NCBI GenBank assembly: GCA_947503555.1
Contig: CANNEE010000012.1
Span: 62,001-126,000 of the forward strand
Length of the DNA stretch: 64,000 nt
Direction: 5' to 3'
From: an uncultured Shewanella sp.
GTDB lineage: Bacteria > Pseudomonadota > Gammaproteobacteria > Enterobacterales > Shewanellaceae
Numbering within the stretch: the stretch's first letter is position 1; every line of letters starts with the position of its first letter. The notes under the pieces are model-generated. The model worked only from the letters and a program-made list of their open reading frames with translations, was not told the origin of the DNA and did not search any database. Below are positions 17,714 through 28,343 of this stretch, in pieces. A program made the position numbers and the translations under genes.

Positions 17714-18865
17714 ATGAGCACAACATTTTATATGCCTCCCATGTCATTGATGGGCCCGAATGCGATTAAAAGCTTAGGAAGTGAGATTAAGGCTAGGGAC
17801 TTTAAAAAAGCCCTTATCGTTACCGATAAAGCCTTAGTTGAAATCAAATTAGTTGATCGCCTGCTAGAAGAGCTCAAGTCTCACAATATTGAGTTCAGTG
17901 TATTTGACGGTGTGAAGCCTAATCCTACTGAAAAGAACATGGAAGATGGTCTCGCCCAACTCCAAGCTGAAGGCTGTGACTTTGTAATCTCTTTCGGTGG
18001 TGGTTCTTCTCACGATTGTGCCAAAGGCATCACCTTAGTTGCCACCAATGGCGGTCATATTCGTGATTACTCTAAAGGTGTACACCTAGCAACTAAGCCT
18101 CAACTGCCACTCATTACGGTTAATACCACCGCTGGCACAGCCTCGGAAATGACAATATTTACCATTGTCACCAATGAAGCCGATGAAACAAAATATCCGG
18201 TTGTTGATAAACACCTTACTCCAATTATCGCAGTTAATGACTCAGAGCTTATGGTTGCCATGCCTAAGTTCCTGACAGCAGCAACAGGTATGGATGCATT
18301 AACCCATGCCGTGGAAGCTTACGTATCAACGGCGGCAACACCTATTACCGATGCATCAGCTATCAAAGCCATTGAACTTATCGCTGCAAACCTAAAAGCT
18401 GCTGTCGATAATGGCGAAGACAGGCAAGCAAGAGATGCGATGCAGTATGCTGAATATCTTGCAGGTATGGCTTTCTCTAACGCCTCTCTCGGTTATGTGC
18501 ACTCTATGGCACACCAACTGGGCGGTGTTTACGACTTAGCACACGGGCTTTGTAATGCGATTCTATTGCCTGAAGTATCTCGCTTTAACGCCAAGGTAAA
18601 AGCACAACGCTTTGCCGATATCGCTAATGCTATGGGAGTAGATACTCGAGATATGACAGCTGAGGTTGCTGCCGAAGCAGGTATTCAAGCCATTGAAGCG
18701 CTCTCAGCTTCGATTGGCACAGCCCAAAAACTAGCTGATCTTGGTGTCGAACAGGAGCGTTTAGAGTTTATGGCAATCAATGCGCTAAATGATGCTTGTT
18801 CACTTACAAACCCAAGAAAAGCCGATACTCAAGAGATAGTCGCTATCTACCAAAGCGTTATGTAA
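17714..18865 (+). CDS. Iron-containing (type III) alcohol dehydrogenase
   Basis: NAD-dependent interconversion of primary alcohols and aldehydes. The 383-aa length is typical (YiaY/AdhB/methanol dehydrogenase group). Visible are the NAD-binding FGGGSSHDCAKGI segment near residues 95-108, TTAGTASEMT, and the iron-ligand histidines in HSMAHQLGGVYDLAHGLCNA. It lies between a divergent LysR regulator and frmA and shares an upstream motif with frmA, which suggests co-induction, perhaps to reduce formaldehyde or oxidise a related alcohol. A terminator follows. Confidence 0.92.
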   Translation: MSTTFYMPPMSLMGPNAIKSLGSEIKARDFKKALIVTDKALVEIKLVDRLLEELKSHNIEFSVFDGVKPNPTEKNMEDGLAQLQAEGCDFVISFGGGSSHDCAKGITLVATNGGHIRDYSKGVHLATKPQLPLITVNTTAGTASEMTIFTIVTNEADETKYPVVDKHLTPIIAVNDSELMVAMPKFLTAATGMDALTHAVEAYVSTAATPITDASAIKAIELIAANLKAAVDNGEDRQARDAMQYAEYLAGMAFSNASLGYVHSMAHQLGGVYDLAHGLCNAILLPEVSRFNAKVKAQRFADIANAMGVDTRDMTAEVAAEAGIQAIEALSASIGTAQKLADLGVEQERLEFMAINALNDACSLTNPRKADTQEIVAIYQSVM

Positions 18866-18889
18866 ATGACTTATTCACACTAAAGTACT

Positions 18890-18916
18890 AAGCCTCCATT
18901 ACTGGGGGCTTTTTTG
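18890..18916 (+). terminator. Intrinsic terminator after Fe-ADH
   Basis: AAGCCTCC paired with GGGGGCTT (one G-T pair) around a short loop, followed by six Ts, 24 bp after the stop codon. Confidence 0.75.
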
Positions 18917-19017
18917 TACCCTTAATAGTAGAGCACGCTTTTCTACTTAAAAATTACCCTTAAAAATACTCTAAAAGTTACGATTTAAAGCCTAAAAACG
19001 ACTTATTGTTACCGTGT

Positions 19018-19050
19018 GGTAAAAGTAATTTACCGTTTAGGCCGATTATC
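19018..19050. promoter_or_regulatory. Conserved upstream motif, copy 2 (before frmA)
   Basis: Second copy of the 33-bp motif at 17609-17641. Here the left part forms a perfect dyad, GGTAAA-N5-TTTACC (19018-19034), a credible repressor or LysR-type site. A -10-like TATACT occurs at about 19068, and frmA starts at 19144. Confidence 0.65.
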
Positions 19051-19131
19051 CCACTTAAAATGCGGTCTATACTCTTATCCATCCAATGAGCAACCCCCTT
19101 GTCTCATTCATTCAAAAACAAGTTTCAATAA

Positions 19132-20274
<1,143 letters not shown>

Positions 20275-20342
20275 ATAACAGGCATAAACACATAGCGTCA
20301 TTTCCTTTGAAGTGGCGCTGTTTTTATTCTCAGGAATAGTCC

Positions 20343-21182
20343 ATGACAATAGAAAATATTAGCGCCGCCAAAAACTTTGATGGCTGGCACAAACAATATA
20401 CTCATCAATCTAGCACCCTTAATTGTGAGATGCGCTTTGCCATCTATTTGCCTCCACAAGCCGCCACTCAAAGTGTTCCTGTCCTGTATTGGTTATCAGG
20501 CCTTACCTGTACAGATGAAAACTTTATGCAAAAAGCAGGTGCTCAACGCATTGCAGCCGAGTTAGGTATCGCCATTGTCGCGCCTGATACTAGTCCTAGA
20601 GGCGATCAAGTGGCTGACGATGAAGGCTATGATTTAGGTAAAGGTGCAGGCTTTTATGTTAATGCGACTCAAGCACCATGGAATAGTCACTATCAAATGT
20701 ATGATTACGTGACTAAAGAGTTACCAGAACTGATCCAGGCTAACTTTCCAGTCACTGACCAAAAAGCCATTTCAGGCCACTCTATGGGCGGTCATGGCGC
20801 TTTGGTTATCGCGATGCGCAATCCCGGTGTTTACACTTCGGTTTCAGCCTTCAGTCCTATCAGCAATCCAATGAAATGCCCTTGGGGAAATAAAGCTCTT
20901 AGTGCTTACTTGGGTGACGATAAGGCGACTTGGGCAAAATATGATGCCAGTGAACTGATGAAGACGGCAAGCGCATTCGTTCCAGCAATGGTAGATCAAG
21001 GTCTTAGCGATAGCTTTCTAGAAGAGCAATTGTTGCCAGAAGCCTTAGTGAAAGCGGCCAATATCAGTGGTTACCCGTTAACCCTAGAGCAGCATCAAGG
21101 CTATGATCATAGCTATTACTTTATTGCTAGTTTTATCGAGAAACACCTACGTTTCCATGCTGAACATTTAGCAGCTAAATAG
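20343..21182 (+). CDS. fghA: S-formylglutathione hydrolase
   Basis: Esterase that releases formate and glutathione, completing formaldehyde detoxification started by FrmA. The 279-aa alpha/beta-hydrolase has the nucleophile elbow [10 protein letters not shown], the [16 protein letters not shown] segment near the oxyanion hole, and [14 protein letters not shown] with the catalytic His near the C-terminus. All are standard for FrmB/esterase D. Gene order frmA-fghA is common. Confidence 0.94.
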   Translation: MTIENISAAKNFDGWHKQYTHQSSTLNCEMRFAIYLPPQAATQSVPVLYWLSGLTCTDENFMQKAGAQRIAAELGIAIVAPDTSPRGDQVADDEGYDLGKGAGFYVNATQAPWNSHYQMYDYVTKELPELIQANFPVTDQKAISGHSMGGHGALVIAMRNPGVYTSVSAFSPISNPMKCPWGNKALSAYLGDDKATWAKYDASELMKTASAFVPAMVDQGLSDSFLEEQLLPEALVKAANISGYPLTLEQHQGYDHSYYFIASFIEKHLRFHAEHLAAK

Positions 21183-21191
21183 AAAATCGAT

Positions 21192-21217
21192 TGGCGCTAG
21201 CAACCAAACTAGCGCCA
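21192..21217 (+). terminator. Hairpin after fghA
   Basis: Perfect 9-bp stem TGGCGCTAG / CTAGCGCCA (21192-21200, 21209-21217) with an 8-nt loop, ten bases after the fghA stop. No T-run follows, so it is a weak intrinsic terminator or a transcript-end stabiliser. Confidence 0.45.
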
Positions 21218-21340
21218 TACTCTTCGCTGAAGAAGCAAGAAATTTAACAAAACAGATACAATTTATTATCTCGTTCAGCTTAGGTCTAGCTTTAAGTTGC
21301 AACAATAACTCAACCTTTTGCGCTACTTGGGCTAGGTCTG

Positions 21341-21748
21341 ATGTTTAGTATTTTTACTTCCAGTCTGTTTGCTATTCTCCTTATGGTGCTCAGTATCAAT
21401 CTGACAGCCTGCTCCCCTGAAGAATACCAGCTGCACACTCAACTTAAGCGTAACGGGGTGTTAGTAGGTCCTAGCCATGTAACATTGACACCAGGCATGC
21501 CAAGTGATTTTCTACTCCCCTTAACCGAAGCCGATGAATTACGTTATCTATTAGTTGAAAAGCCAGATGGCTCAGTAGAGTTACAAGCCGAATTGGTGAA
21601 AGTCACCAGTGACAATGAGACAGTTAATTTACTACCTGGCTTTGTACTAAAACCCGACGGCGAAACCGCAGAGCTAAGCTTTCACCTTAACCAAGACACT
21701 AAACTACCTTGCTACCATTGGTCTGTATCAGTGGATAAGGTGCACTAA
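21341..21748 (+). CDS. Hypothetical lipoprotein
   Basis: 135 aa with a type II signal peptide (hydrophobic residues 5-22, lipobox LTAC at about 21-24). The mature part is a small, beta-strand-rich domain (LLVEKPDGSVELQAELVKV) with two further cysteines, one near the C-terminus. I do not recognise a family. It is convergent with, and overlaps by 4 bp, the next gene. Confidence 0.6.
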   Translation: MFSIFTSSLFAILLMVLSINLTACSPEEYQLHTQLKRNGVLVGPSHVTLTPGMPSDFLLPLTEADELRYLLVEKPDGSVELQAELVKVTSDNETVNLLPGFVLKPDGETAELSFHLNQDTKLPCYHWSVSVDKVH

Positions 21749-22389
21749 TCTATTACAAGATATCTTTGAGTCGGCCAGTCAAATCGATAACGCTTGCCTT
21801 GCCACTCATAAACTATCTTATCGTTAAGCTGTATCACCCTAGCATTCGCCGGAAGCTCAGTTAATCCCGCTTCCTTTGCCACACTTGTCATGGTCACAAT
21901 CTTAGGCTGAGCGCGTATAACCCCTGTCTTTTGTGAAGAATGGGAGGGAGATGAAAATGGAATCGAAATCCCTATTCCAGAATAAGGCCTTTGCCAATAA
22001 TCACTGCTCCAGCCCAATGACCAACTTACGCTCGGCGAGGTAACAAAACCATAGTCATCATAGAAAGGTTTATGCCAAGCATATCGATTCCAATAAGATG
22101 TATTCCAATAACTTGGATATAGATAAGAAAGCCCTCTTATCCTGTATCTTTCATAGAGCCAATGTTTATATCTATCGTGGCTATGCTTATGTCTAGAATA
22201 GTTGTGTTTATGTTTAGCGTAGTTGTGTTTAGAGTAGTCGTGTTTTGCCTTATGCTTATATGTGTCATAACCAGCCCCTTGGATCATCTCCTCGGCATAG
22301 GCTTGATTCAGCAGGCCTTGTGATAGAAGTAATAAACAGCTCACGCCGACTGTCATTTTTATCACCCAAGATTGACTACATTTAACCAT
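21745..22389 (-). CDS. Secreted His/Tyr/Lys-rich hypothetical protein
   Basis: 214 aa from the ATG at 22389, preferred over 22410 because GGAG lies 10 bp before it. It has a signal peptide ending at about AYAEE. Next comes a segment of about 45 residues built from short, irregular H-K-Y-S units (for example KHNYAKHKHNYSRHKH), then a Tyr/Trp-rich region. The C-terminal domain of about 50 residues (VIQLNDKIVYEWQGKRYRFDW) resembles the conserved end of DUF6515-like exported proteins; that match is from memory and tentative. The His-rich stretch could bind metal. Confidence 0.6.
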   Translation of the reverse strand: MVKCSQSWVIKMTVGVSCLLLLSQGLLNQAYAEEMIQGAGYDTYKHKAKHDYSKHNYAKHKHNYSRHKHSHDRYKHWLYERYRIRGLSYLYPSYWNTSYWNRYAWHKPFYDDYGFVTSPSVSWSLGWSSDYWQRPYSGIGISIPFSSPSHSSQKTGVIRAQPKIVTMTSVAKEAGLTELPANARVIQLNDKIVYEWQGKRYRFDWPTQRYLVID

Positions 22390-22641
22390 CACGTTATCAC
22401 TCCAACACACTGCTTAAATTTAAGCATAGTAAAGAGAGCCTCATGAATCCTTGCTGAATCGCGCAGATAATGGCGCGCTGCATATGCGACACAGCATCCC
22501 CATTGTTCTACATACTAGCTATACCAGTTTGCTACTTTAGCAATTACCCATGTTTTTATAGCTGTCATTATTCGCTTAATCCTATGAATGAATAGTGCTA
22601 TAGTGCGCTGCATATCACAGTTTCACTAGGGTTATTTCCAC

Positions 22642-24123
22642 ATGAGTTTTAAGGATTTACGCAGTTTTATCACCCATTTAGAAGAGTGTGGTGAACTTAA
22701 GCGCATAGCCTATCCCGTTGATCCAAATCTAGAAATGACAGAAATTGCCGACCGCGTTTTGCGTGCTGGCGGCCCAGCTTTGTTATTTGAAAACCCTGTC
22801 GGAAATGAGATGCCAGTTTTGGCTAATCTCTTTGGTACACCTAAGCGTGTTGCCATGGCCCTAGGTAAAGAAGATCCTATTGCACTTCGTGACGTGGGTG
22901 AGCTACTGGCATTTCTAAAAGAGCCTGAGCCACCAAGTGGCTTTAAAGATGCCATCGCCAAGATCCCTATGTTTAAGCAGGCGCTGAATATGCCGCCTAA
23001 AACAGTCAAAAACGCCCCTTGCCAGGAAATCATTAAAACCGGTGATGAGGTGGACTTAACAACACTCCCTATTCAGCACTGCTGGCCAGGTGATGTTGCA
23101 CCACTGGTCACTTGGGGATTAACCATCACTAAAGGGCCAAGACAGAAAAGACAGAACTTGGGTATCTATCGTCAGCAGCTATTGGGCAAGAATAAGCTCA
23201 TTATGCGCTGGCTAGATCATCGCGGTGGTGCCCTCGACTTTAGAGACTTTAAAGAGAAGCATCCTGGTGAGCGTTACCCTGTAGTCGTCGCTCTGGGCTC
23301 AGATCCCGTCACTATTTTAGGCGCTGTAACACCTGTGCCCGATGCCATGAGCGAGTATGCCTTTGCAGGCCTATTACGTGGCGAGCGCACTCAGGTCTGT
23401 AAAGCCCTCAGTTGCGATCTTGAAGTTCCAGCCACCAGCGAAATCATTCTCGAAGGTTACATAGATCCAGAAGAGATGGCTGAGGAAGGTCCCTATGGCG
23501 ATCATACTGGCTATTACAATGAGACAGATGAGTTTCCTGTCTTTACAGTCACCCATATCACCCATAGAAGAGATGCCATCTACCACAGCACCTATACCGG
23601 CCGTCCACCCGATGAGCCAGCCATGCTAGGTGTGGCTCTGAACGAAGTTTTTGTGCCTATCTTGAGAAAACAATACCCAGAGATTGTCGACTTCTATCTG
23701 CCACCAGAAGGCTGCTCCTATCGTATGGCGGTGATCTCGATTCGCAAGCAGTATCCAGGTCATGCTAAGCGAGTAATGATGGGGGCTTGGTCTTTCCTAC
23801 GTCAGTTTATGTACACCAAGTTCATCATCATAGTGGACGAAGATGTAAATTGCCGCGACTGGCAGGATGTGATCTGGGCTATCACTACCCGCATGGATCC
23901 TAAGCGTGACACTGTGATGGTAGACAATACCCCAATCGATTATCTCGACTTTGCCTCGCCCATTGCAGGTCTTGGCTCCAAAATGGGTCTAGATGCCACC
24001 AATAAGTGGGAAGGCGAAACCGACAGAGAGTGGGGCACACCTATAGTGATGGATAAAGCGGTCAAACAGAAAATCGATTCCATCTGGGACGAGCTTGGCA
24101 TTGACGATAAGCCAACTCTCTAA
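22642..24123 (+). CDS. ubiD: 4-hydroxy-3-polyprenylbenzoate decarboxylase
   Basis: Decarboxylates the prenylated ring in ubiquinone biosynthesis using prenylated FMN made by UbiX. The 493-aa length is normal. Recognisable family segments include [20 protein letters not shown] at the N-terminus, [31 protein letters not shown] and the [12 protein letters not shown] near the C-terminus. fre follows 63 bp downstream, an arrangement also seen in E. coli (ubiD-fre). Confidence 0.95.
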   Translation: MSFKDLRSFITHLEECGELKRIAYPVDPNLEMTEIADRVLRAGGPALLFENPVGNEMPVLANLFGTPKRVAMALGKEDPIALRDVGELLAFLKEPEPPSGFKDAIAKIPMFKQALNMPPKTVKNAPCQEIIKTGDEVDLTTLPIQHCWPGDVAPLVTWGLTITKGPRQKRQNLGIYRQQLLGKNKLIMRWLDHRGGALDFRDFKEKHPGERYPVVVALGSDPVTILGAVTPVPDAMSEYAFAGLLRGERTQVCKALSCDLEVPATSEIILEGYIDPEEMAEEGPYGDHTGYYNETDEFPVFTVTHITHRRDAIYHSTYTGRPPDEPAMLGVALNEVFVPILRKQYPEIVDFYLPPEGCSYRMAVISIRKQYPGHAKRVMMGAWSFLRQFMYTKFIIIVDEDVNCRDWQDVIWAITTRMDPKRDTVMVDNTPIDYLDFASPIAGLGSKMGLDATNKWEGETDREWGTPIVMDKAVKQKIDSIWDELGIDDKPTL

Positions 24124-24186
24124 ACTCTAGCATAGTGTAAAACCAAACAAATAAGCCCTCGAAGAAGGGTTGAAAAAGGAAGTTAA

Positions 24187-24897
24187 ATGAACACCATAAG
24201 CTGCCAAATACTAAGCGTGACCCCCTTTAATGACTCAGTCTATAAAGTGGAACTAAAGCCTGAAACAAAATTTGATTTTAAGGCTGGACAATATCTAAGT
24301 GTGGTAATGGGCGAGAAAGATAAACGTCCATTTTCCATCGGCAGTGCTCCCGACAGTGAACATTTAGAACTACATATTGGTGCCGCAGTTAGCGAAAGCT
24401 ACCCTATGCAGGTGGTTGAACGCCTGCAAACGTGTCTAAAAGATGGCACAACCATCGACATTGAAGCGCCAGCGGGGCAGGCTCATCTACGCACAGAGAG
24501 TCAACGTCCTCGCCTACTGATTGCTGGCGGCACAGGTTTCTCCTATATCAAGAGCTTGGTTGAGCATCAAATCAACCTTGGCCAAAACGTGGATACGCTG
24601 CTTTATTGGGGCTGCCGTGATCAAAATGCCATGTATTACGAGTCTATTGCTCGCCAATGGCATGATGCTCATCCTTGGTTGCACTTCGTTCCCGTTGTCG
24701 AAGAGTCTCAGGAAGATTGGCAGGGTAAAACCGCTAACCTACTGAAACAGATAGAACAAGACTTTGTCAGCCTTAGCGGTTATGACGTTTATATTGCAGG
24801 ACGTTTCGATATGGTGGGCGCAGCTCGCGAAGTTTTCCGCACCATGGGCGTGGAAGAAGAACACCTTTATGGCGATGCGTTTGCCTTTATTAAGTAA
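24187..24897 (+). CDS. fre: NAD(P)H-flavin reductase
   Basis: Reduces free flavins with NAD(P)H and supplies electrons to other reactions; next to ubiD it may support the flavin needs of ubiquinone synthesis. 236 aa with the FAD-domain motif RPFSIGSAP (about residues 50-58), the NAD-binding LIAGGTGFSYIKSL loop (about residues 111-124) and a C-terminal EEEHLYGDAFAF. Same family as LuxG. A good terminator follows. Confidence 0.93.
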   Translation: MNTISCQILSVTPFNDSVYKVELKPETKFDFKAGQYLSVVMGEKDKRPFSIGSAPDSEHLELHIGAAVSESYPMQVVERLQTCLKDGTTIDIEAPAGQAHLRTESQRPRLLIAGGTGFSYIKSLVEHQINLGQNVDTLLYWGCRDQNAMYYESIARQWHDAHPWLHFVPVVEESQEDWQGKTANLLKQIEQDFVSLSGYDVYIAGRFDMVGAAREVFRTMGVEEEHLYGDAFAFIK

Positions 24898-24907
24898 CCG
24901 GCTTAAC

Positions 24908-24938
24908 AGGCTAGCGTCATTGCACAGCTAGCCTTTTC
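24908..24938 (+). terminator. Intrinsic terminator after fre
   Basis: AGGCTAGC (24908-24915) pairs with GCTAGCCT (24927-24934), followed by a T-rich tract. Confidence 0.7.
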
Positions 24939-24974
24939 CTTCTTTTCACTTGACTAGCTAACTTAAGGTTATCG

Positions 24975-25556
24975 ATGAAATTATCCGCCCTCACTCAAGA
25001 AATCTACGATCATCTTTACCGAGATATCGCCCAGTTTCGTGCCACCTTCGATCTACCTAGTGAGGATGCCAGTACCATGACATCGGCCACCGATGCCCTG
25101 CATACCTCTTTAATCGTTGAAGAGCTCACCGAGCTTACCGAAGCCGATTCTAAACTAGAGCAGGCTGATGCCATTGTTGATAGTGTCTATGTCCTTATGG
25201 GGCGCTTGGTACACCTTGGCGCGACTCAAGTTCAAGATAATATCGCCATCAGCTATATGATAGATATTCTGCTACAAGTGGCTAAAAATAAGGAAATTGA
25301 CTTTATTCCTTGTTGGGATGAAGTCCACTCCAGCAATATGAGCAAGGTGTGCCGTAACGAGCAAGAGCTGAACGAGACCATAGCCCATTATGCTAAACAA
25401 GGTGTAGAAATCGTCGGTACTCAAAAAGGTGATTTCATTATTGCCAAATGTGCTAAAGATGTAGATATGGCAGGAAAAATAGTTAAGCAGGGTAAGGTAC
25501 TAAAATCCGTTTACTATCGCCCAGCCGATCTCACGAACCTTCTCGATCTAGACTAA
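24975..25556 (+). CDS. MazG/HisE-like all-alpha NTP pyrophosphohydrolase family protein
   Basis: 193 aa. The N-terminal 90 residues look like the all-alpha NTP-PPase fold: VEELTELTEADSKLEQADAIVDSVYVLMG carries an ExxE plus ExxD/D metal-binding pattern on two helices. The second half has IDFIPCWDEVHSSNMSKV, typical of phosphoribosyl-ATP-pyrophosphatase-like relatives. Function would be hydrolysis of an NTP or related pyrophosphate; the substrate is unknown. Single gene after fre, separated by a terminator. Confidence 0.75.
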   Translation: MKLSALTQEIYDHLYRDIAQFRATFDLPSEDASTMTSATDALHTSLIVEELTELTEADSKLEQADAIVDSVYVLMGRLVHLGATQVQDNIAISYMIDILLQVAKNKEIDFIPCWDEVHSSNMSKVCRNEQELNETIAHYAKQGVEIVGTQKGDFIIAKCAKDVDMAGKIVKQGKVLKSVYYRPADLTNLLDLD

Positions 25557-25604
25557 CTTTGTATAACGCAGTATCTAAGACAGTTTGAATTAGATACTGC
25601 AACA

Positions 25605-27965
25605 TCAAGCGATAGCCACTTTCTCTATTTGCGTATCCTCTAGCAGCCCATTGTCATTGTTTTTCGCCAACCATATCGACAGTAAATTTAAGGGCATAGG
25701 CTTAGCAAAATAGTATCCTTGAATATGATCGCACCCCAAACCCAATAACCGCTCAAGCTCAACACTCGACTCAACTCCTTCAGCAATCAAAGTCATGCCT
25801 AACTCTGTTGCCATATTAATGATATGGCGCACCATAATATCTTCGCCATTACGCAGCGCCTGCACAAAGCTTCTATCGATTTTTAAGGTATCAAATGGCA
25901 AAGTTCGTAACCTTTCCAATGAAGAATAACCTGTACCGAAGTCATCTAAGTGAAAACTAAATCCTTGAGCGACTAATAATTTCATTGTTGGCAATACTTC
26001 ATTAATAGACTCGGCGACCATATTCTCAGTCAACTCGAAATTAATAGCCGATGACGGTAAGCTGAACTTGGCTAAATCGGCAGCCACATCTCGAACAAAG
26101 TTCACATTCGCAAATTGCTTGATAGAAAGGTTTACGTTACAGCTTAAGTTCGGGTGTAAATCTCTTATCTCAACTAAATCACGACACACTCGCCTAAATA
26201 TCAATTGACCCAGTTCAGAAATAAGCCCTGTTTCTTCCGCAATGGTAATAAACTCATCGGGTGGAATATAGTTTCCATCTAACGGCCATCGACACAACGC
26301 CTCTAAACCCTTTATATGACCAGTATTACCATCAACTATAGGTTGATACCAAACTTCAATCCCATCATCTTTAACCGTTCTCTGCAGCGCCTGCTCTAAT
26401 TGAACACGACGTGATACCTCACTTAACATGGAAGTATCGAACACTGCAGCGCCACCTTGAGACTTACGCTTAGCTTCATACATAGCAAGATCAGCGTTAC
26501 GAATAATATCCTCTTTGCTCATATCAAGAGTAATCACTGAAATACCCGCCGATGCCCTAACACTGATAGTGCTTCCGTTATAACTAAAGGGCTCCCTTAA
26601 CTGCACACTTAAGCGCTCTACGAATTCTAACGCCTCTTTTGTAGACATCTCCCTAAGCAAAATCGCAAATTCATCACCACCTAGCCTCACTGCCGTATCG
26701 CATCTACGAATCACGCTAAGGATCCGCCGAGCAACTAACTTTAGAACAAAATCACCGGCAGCATGACCCAAGCCGTCATTGAGCAACTTAAAGCTATCTA
26801 AATCAAACAACACCATAGATGCTTGAAAAGTGCTATTCCTATGCTGTTGATAATGAATGGCATCCATTTGAGACATAAGCAGACGTCGATTACCCAGCCC
26901 AGTCAAAGGGTCGTGCTCAGCAAGGTAGGTTAAATCATTGTGCCTACTATCAATCTCATCCAGCAGAGTATTCATAGAAAGCGCAAGATTATCTAACTCA
27001 TCATTGCCTTGCGCGGGCCAGCGAACGCTATTGTTACCACCTCGTAACTCATCAGCCAATCTGGAAAACTGCCCCAAGCGCCGTAATACTCTAAAATGCA
27101 ACATGAAATAAGTTACTAGTAAACAAAATAGAGCAACAAAAATGACACTGTAAACGACCAAGAAAGACGAAGCATCACGCTCGTCAGCAAGCTTGCCCTT
27201 CGCTCGGATATTGATATCACCCGCTAACCCCTCAATACTTTGTCTTGCTTCCCAAAGTATTGGATCGGTATCAACTTTATGGATTTCTAGATTATGGACA
27301 TCATTATTTGGAGTTAATTCAAAGTCGACTTGAGTCAAGGTCTGCAATCGAGCGAGCCCTGCTTTGTCGTATGTTCGAACAAAAAACAGATAACCACTGG
27401 GCTCATTTAAACCTAATGTGTCAGTGACTGCGACACTTGCTACCAAGTAGGCACTATCATTTTGCCAAAATAGAAAGCTATTGGCTTTTTTAGTCAAACG
27501 ACTTTTTAACTTTAATAGTTCTTGCTCAAGCTGAGAAAACAGAGGCTCTTCGATATCACCTAATAGGTTATTGGGTAAAACCATAACACTCGCAATAGCC
27601 TGACGTTCAGTGTTAGTAACAATCACAGCATTAACATTGATATTCTTCATCGATTCAACGAGAAAGTTGTCACGCATGAAGTGAGGCTTGTTACCCAAAA
27701 TAAATTGTTCGGCATCATCCCAATAGGCGTAATCAGCAATTGTCGACTCTAATGCTTTCTTATCTTGCGCTATAGCCGTATTAACCCGAATTAATTGTTG
27801 ACGGAGTAGCTTGGCGTCAAACCTGTCAAACCTTCGCTCGAGCCAAGTTTGACCGGCCAATATAATGACTAGACTTACCACTAGGGTAAGCAACGCCATA
27901 CGTATCAAAACCCAGCGACTGATACTGCATTGAGAAGTATTGAAGTGTGAAACTCTGCCATCCAT
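25605..27965 (-). CDS. CHASE4-HAMP-GGDEF-EAL membrane protein (c-di-GMP turnover)
   Basis: 786 aa: transmembrane helix at about 18-40, a periplasmic CHASE4-like sensor (about 50-270), a second helix (about 275-298), HAMP, GGDEF (about 345-510) and EAL (about 525-775). The cyclase site is intact (RLGGDEFAILLR) with an I-site RxxD five residues before it (RRCD). The phosphodiesterase signature also looks intact: GLEALCRW, NLSIKQF, ELTEN and DDFGTGYSSL. Both activities are therefore possible, and which dominates cannot be told. Monocistronic. Confidence 0.93.
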   Translation of the reverse strand: MDGRVSHFNTSQCSISRWVLIRMALLTLVVSLVIILAGQTWLERRFDRFDAKLLRQQLIRVNTAIAQDKKALESTIADYAYWDDAEQFILGNKPHFMRDNFLVESMKNINVNAVIVTNTERQAIASVMVLPNNLLGDIEEPLFSQLEQELLKLKSRLTKKANSFLFWQNDSAYLVASVAVTDTLGLNEPSGYLFFVRTYDKAGLARLQTLTQVDFELTPNNDVHNLEIHKVDTDPILWEARQSIEGLAGDINIRAKGKLADERDASSFLVVYSVIFVALFCLLVTYFMLHFRVLRRLGQFSRLADELRGGNNSVRWPAQGNDELDNLALSMNTLLDEIDSRHNDLTYLAEHDPLTGLGNRRLLMSQMDAIHYQQHRNSTFQASMVLFDLDSFKLLNDGLGHAAGDFVLKLVARRILSVIRRCDTAVRLGGDEFAILLREMSTKEALEFVERLSVQLREPFSYNGSTISVRASAGISVITLDMSKEDIIRNADLAMYEAKRKSQGGAAVFDTSMLSEVSRRVQLEQALQRTVKDDGIEVWYQPIVDGNTGHIKGLEALCRWPLDGNYIPPDEFITIAEETGLISELGQLIFRRVCRDLVEIRDLHPNLSCNVNLSIKQFANVNFVRDVAADLAKFSLPSSAINFELTENMVAESINEVLPTMKLLVAQGFSFHLDDFGTGYSSLERLRTLPFDTLKIDRSFVQALRNGEDIMVRHIINMATELGMTLIAEGVESSVELERLLGLGCDHIQGYYFAKPMPLNLLSIWLAKNNDNGLLEDTQIEKVAIA

Positions 27966-28343
27966 GATGATTTGCTTCCTAAAAAGCTATTTATGCTATA
28001 AGCCATTGACGGTTTAAGAAAAACTAAACCTGACAGACTAGTGTAATAACATGAAAATAATGCTAATTCATGGAGCTATCTCATAAAAAAGCATCGTTCT
28101 CTGATAATGGAATAATATTCACTCAATTGATATTAAAAGAATAAGTGTTATAAAACGATTTAGTTATACCTATGTTAATGCTTCACAACATTTCCAATCC
28201 AGCAGCAAACCTTAGCTCACCTTGCTACTTCTTTAAGCTGCAATTTTATTCATAAAAACTTCATCAAGGTAATAGCTTTCGACAGCCAGTAACGGCTACA
28301 ATATTGGGTTGTTTCTTTAATCAGTCAGTACCGATACCAAGCT
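27966..28343. other. Intergenic region between GGDEF-EAL gene and argS
   Basis: About 380 bp, AT-rich, divergent promoters expected on both sides. I see no ORF, strong hairpin or repeat in it. Confidence 0.4.
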
